A DNA stretch of 63,147 nucleotides, taken from Litorimonas sp. (GTDB lineage Bacteria; Pseudomonadota; Alphaproteobacteria; Caulobacterales; Maricaulaceae). Of the stretch, positions 62,836 to 63,147 are shown piece by piece. The notes under the pieces are model-generated. The model was not told the DNA's origin. It saw only the letters and a list, made by a program, of their open reading frames with translations, and searched no databases. The first letter of the stretch is position 1. Every line of letters begins with the position of its first letter. The DNA lies in assembly GCA_029936425.1 (NCBI GenBank), contig JAPYSU010000015.1:1-63147 (forward strand), read 5' to 3'. The position numbers and the translations under genes were made by a program.

Positions 62836-63147
<312 letters not shown>

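Overview
This window comes from an alphaproteobacterium, most likely a marine stalked/budding type near Hyphomonadaceae/Maricaulales. That placement is inference. It rests on a PleC/DivJ-type histidine kinase, CpdR beside an N-formylglutamate amidohydrolase, a perfect CtrA box (TTAA-N7-TTAA) before a TadG-like gene, clustered GANTC (CcrM) sites, a long-form HPF followed by PtsN, and the 16S rRNA 5' end at the right edge. Base composition is moderate and the genes are tightly packed, often overlapping by 1-4 bp. I see no insertion sequence, prophage or CRISPR array.

Layout. 1-5.3 kb: methylmalonyl-CoA mutase (mutB partial, mutA), ferredoxin-NADP reductase and LptD. 5.4-12.8 kb: divergent lrp/ald, galM, a class II aldolase-like protein, a formylglycine-enzyme-fold protein, a frameshifted carboxylesterase and a nitrilase. 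12.9-15.5 kb: TadG-like protein and purT. 15.8-19.8 kb: a regulatory module of two ECF sigma factors around one RskA-type anti-sigma factor, then a DUF4331 secreted protein and a polyproline lipoprotein. 20-23 kb: a secreted protein and a large trimeric autotransporter. 23-28.3 kb: cpdR, N-formylglutamate amidohydrolase, an XRE regulator, hisN-like phosphatase, a hydrolase, an SCP2 protein and a lipoprotein methyltransferase. 28.4-29.15 kb: a heat-shock locus. 29.1-33.4 kb: ketopantoate reductase family, thioesterase, an EF-hand/ECF sigma/anti-sigma operon and a MinD-like protein. 33.6-47.8 kb: tRNA-Thr, metG, hpf, ptsN, ppk-ppx, HNH protein, sufE and a sensor kinase. 47.9-61.9 kb: orphan BcsB, MATE exporter, oxidoreductase, ABC ATPase, TonB-like protein, polA, gpmA, a DadA-like oxidase and a beta-lactamase-fold lipoprotein. 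61.9-63.1 kb: a long non-coding region, rrn promoter and leader, and the start of 16S rRNA.

The most interesting region is 28.4-29.15 kb. A sigma-32-like promoter is followed by a three-hairpin leader that looks like a ROSE RNA thermometer, then hsp20. Directly after its stop codon lie two strong stem-loops whose apical loops are C-rich anti-Shine-Dalgarno sequences (CCTCCCC and CCCCCCTCCC), followed by a T-rich stretch. This suggests a heat-induced mRNA that carries a thermometer at its 5' end and a translation-modulating small RNA at its 3' end. Similar loop logic is known in the CcsR/cuckoo and alpha-r14 RNAs, but here it would be tied to a small heat-shock gene. Also notable are the six-EF-hand protein coupled to an ECF sigma operon, the two-sigma/one-anti-sigma DUF4331 module, and the 84-residue super-repeat of the autotransporter.
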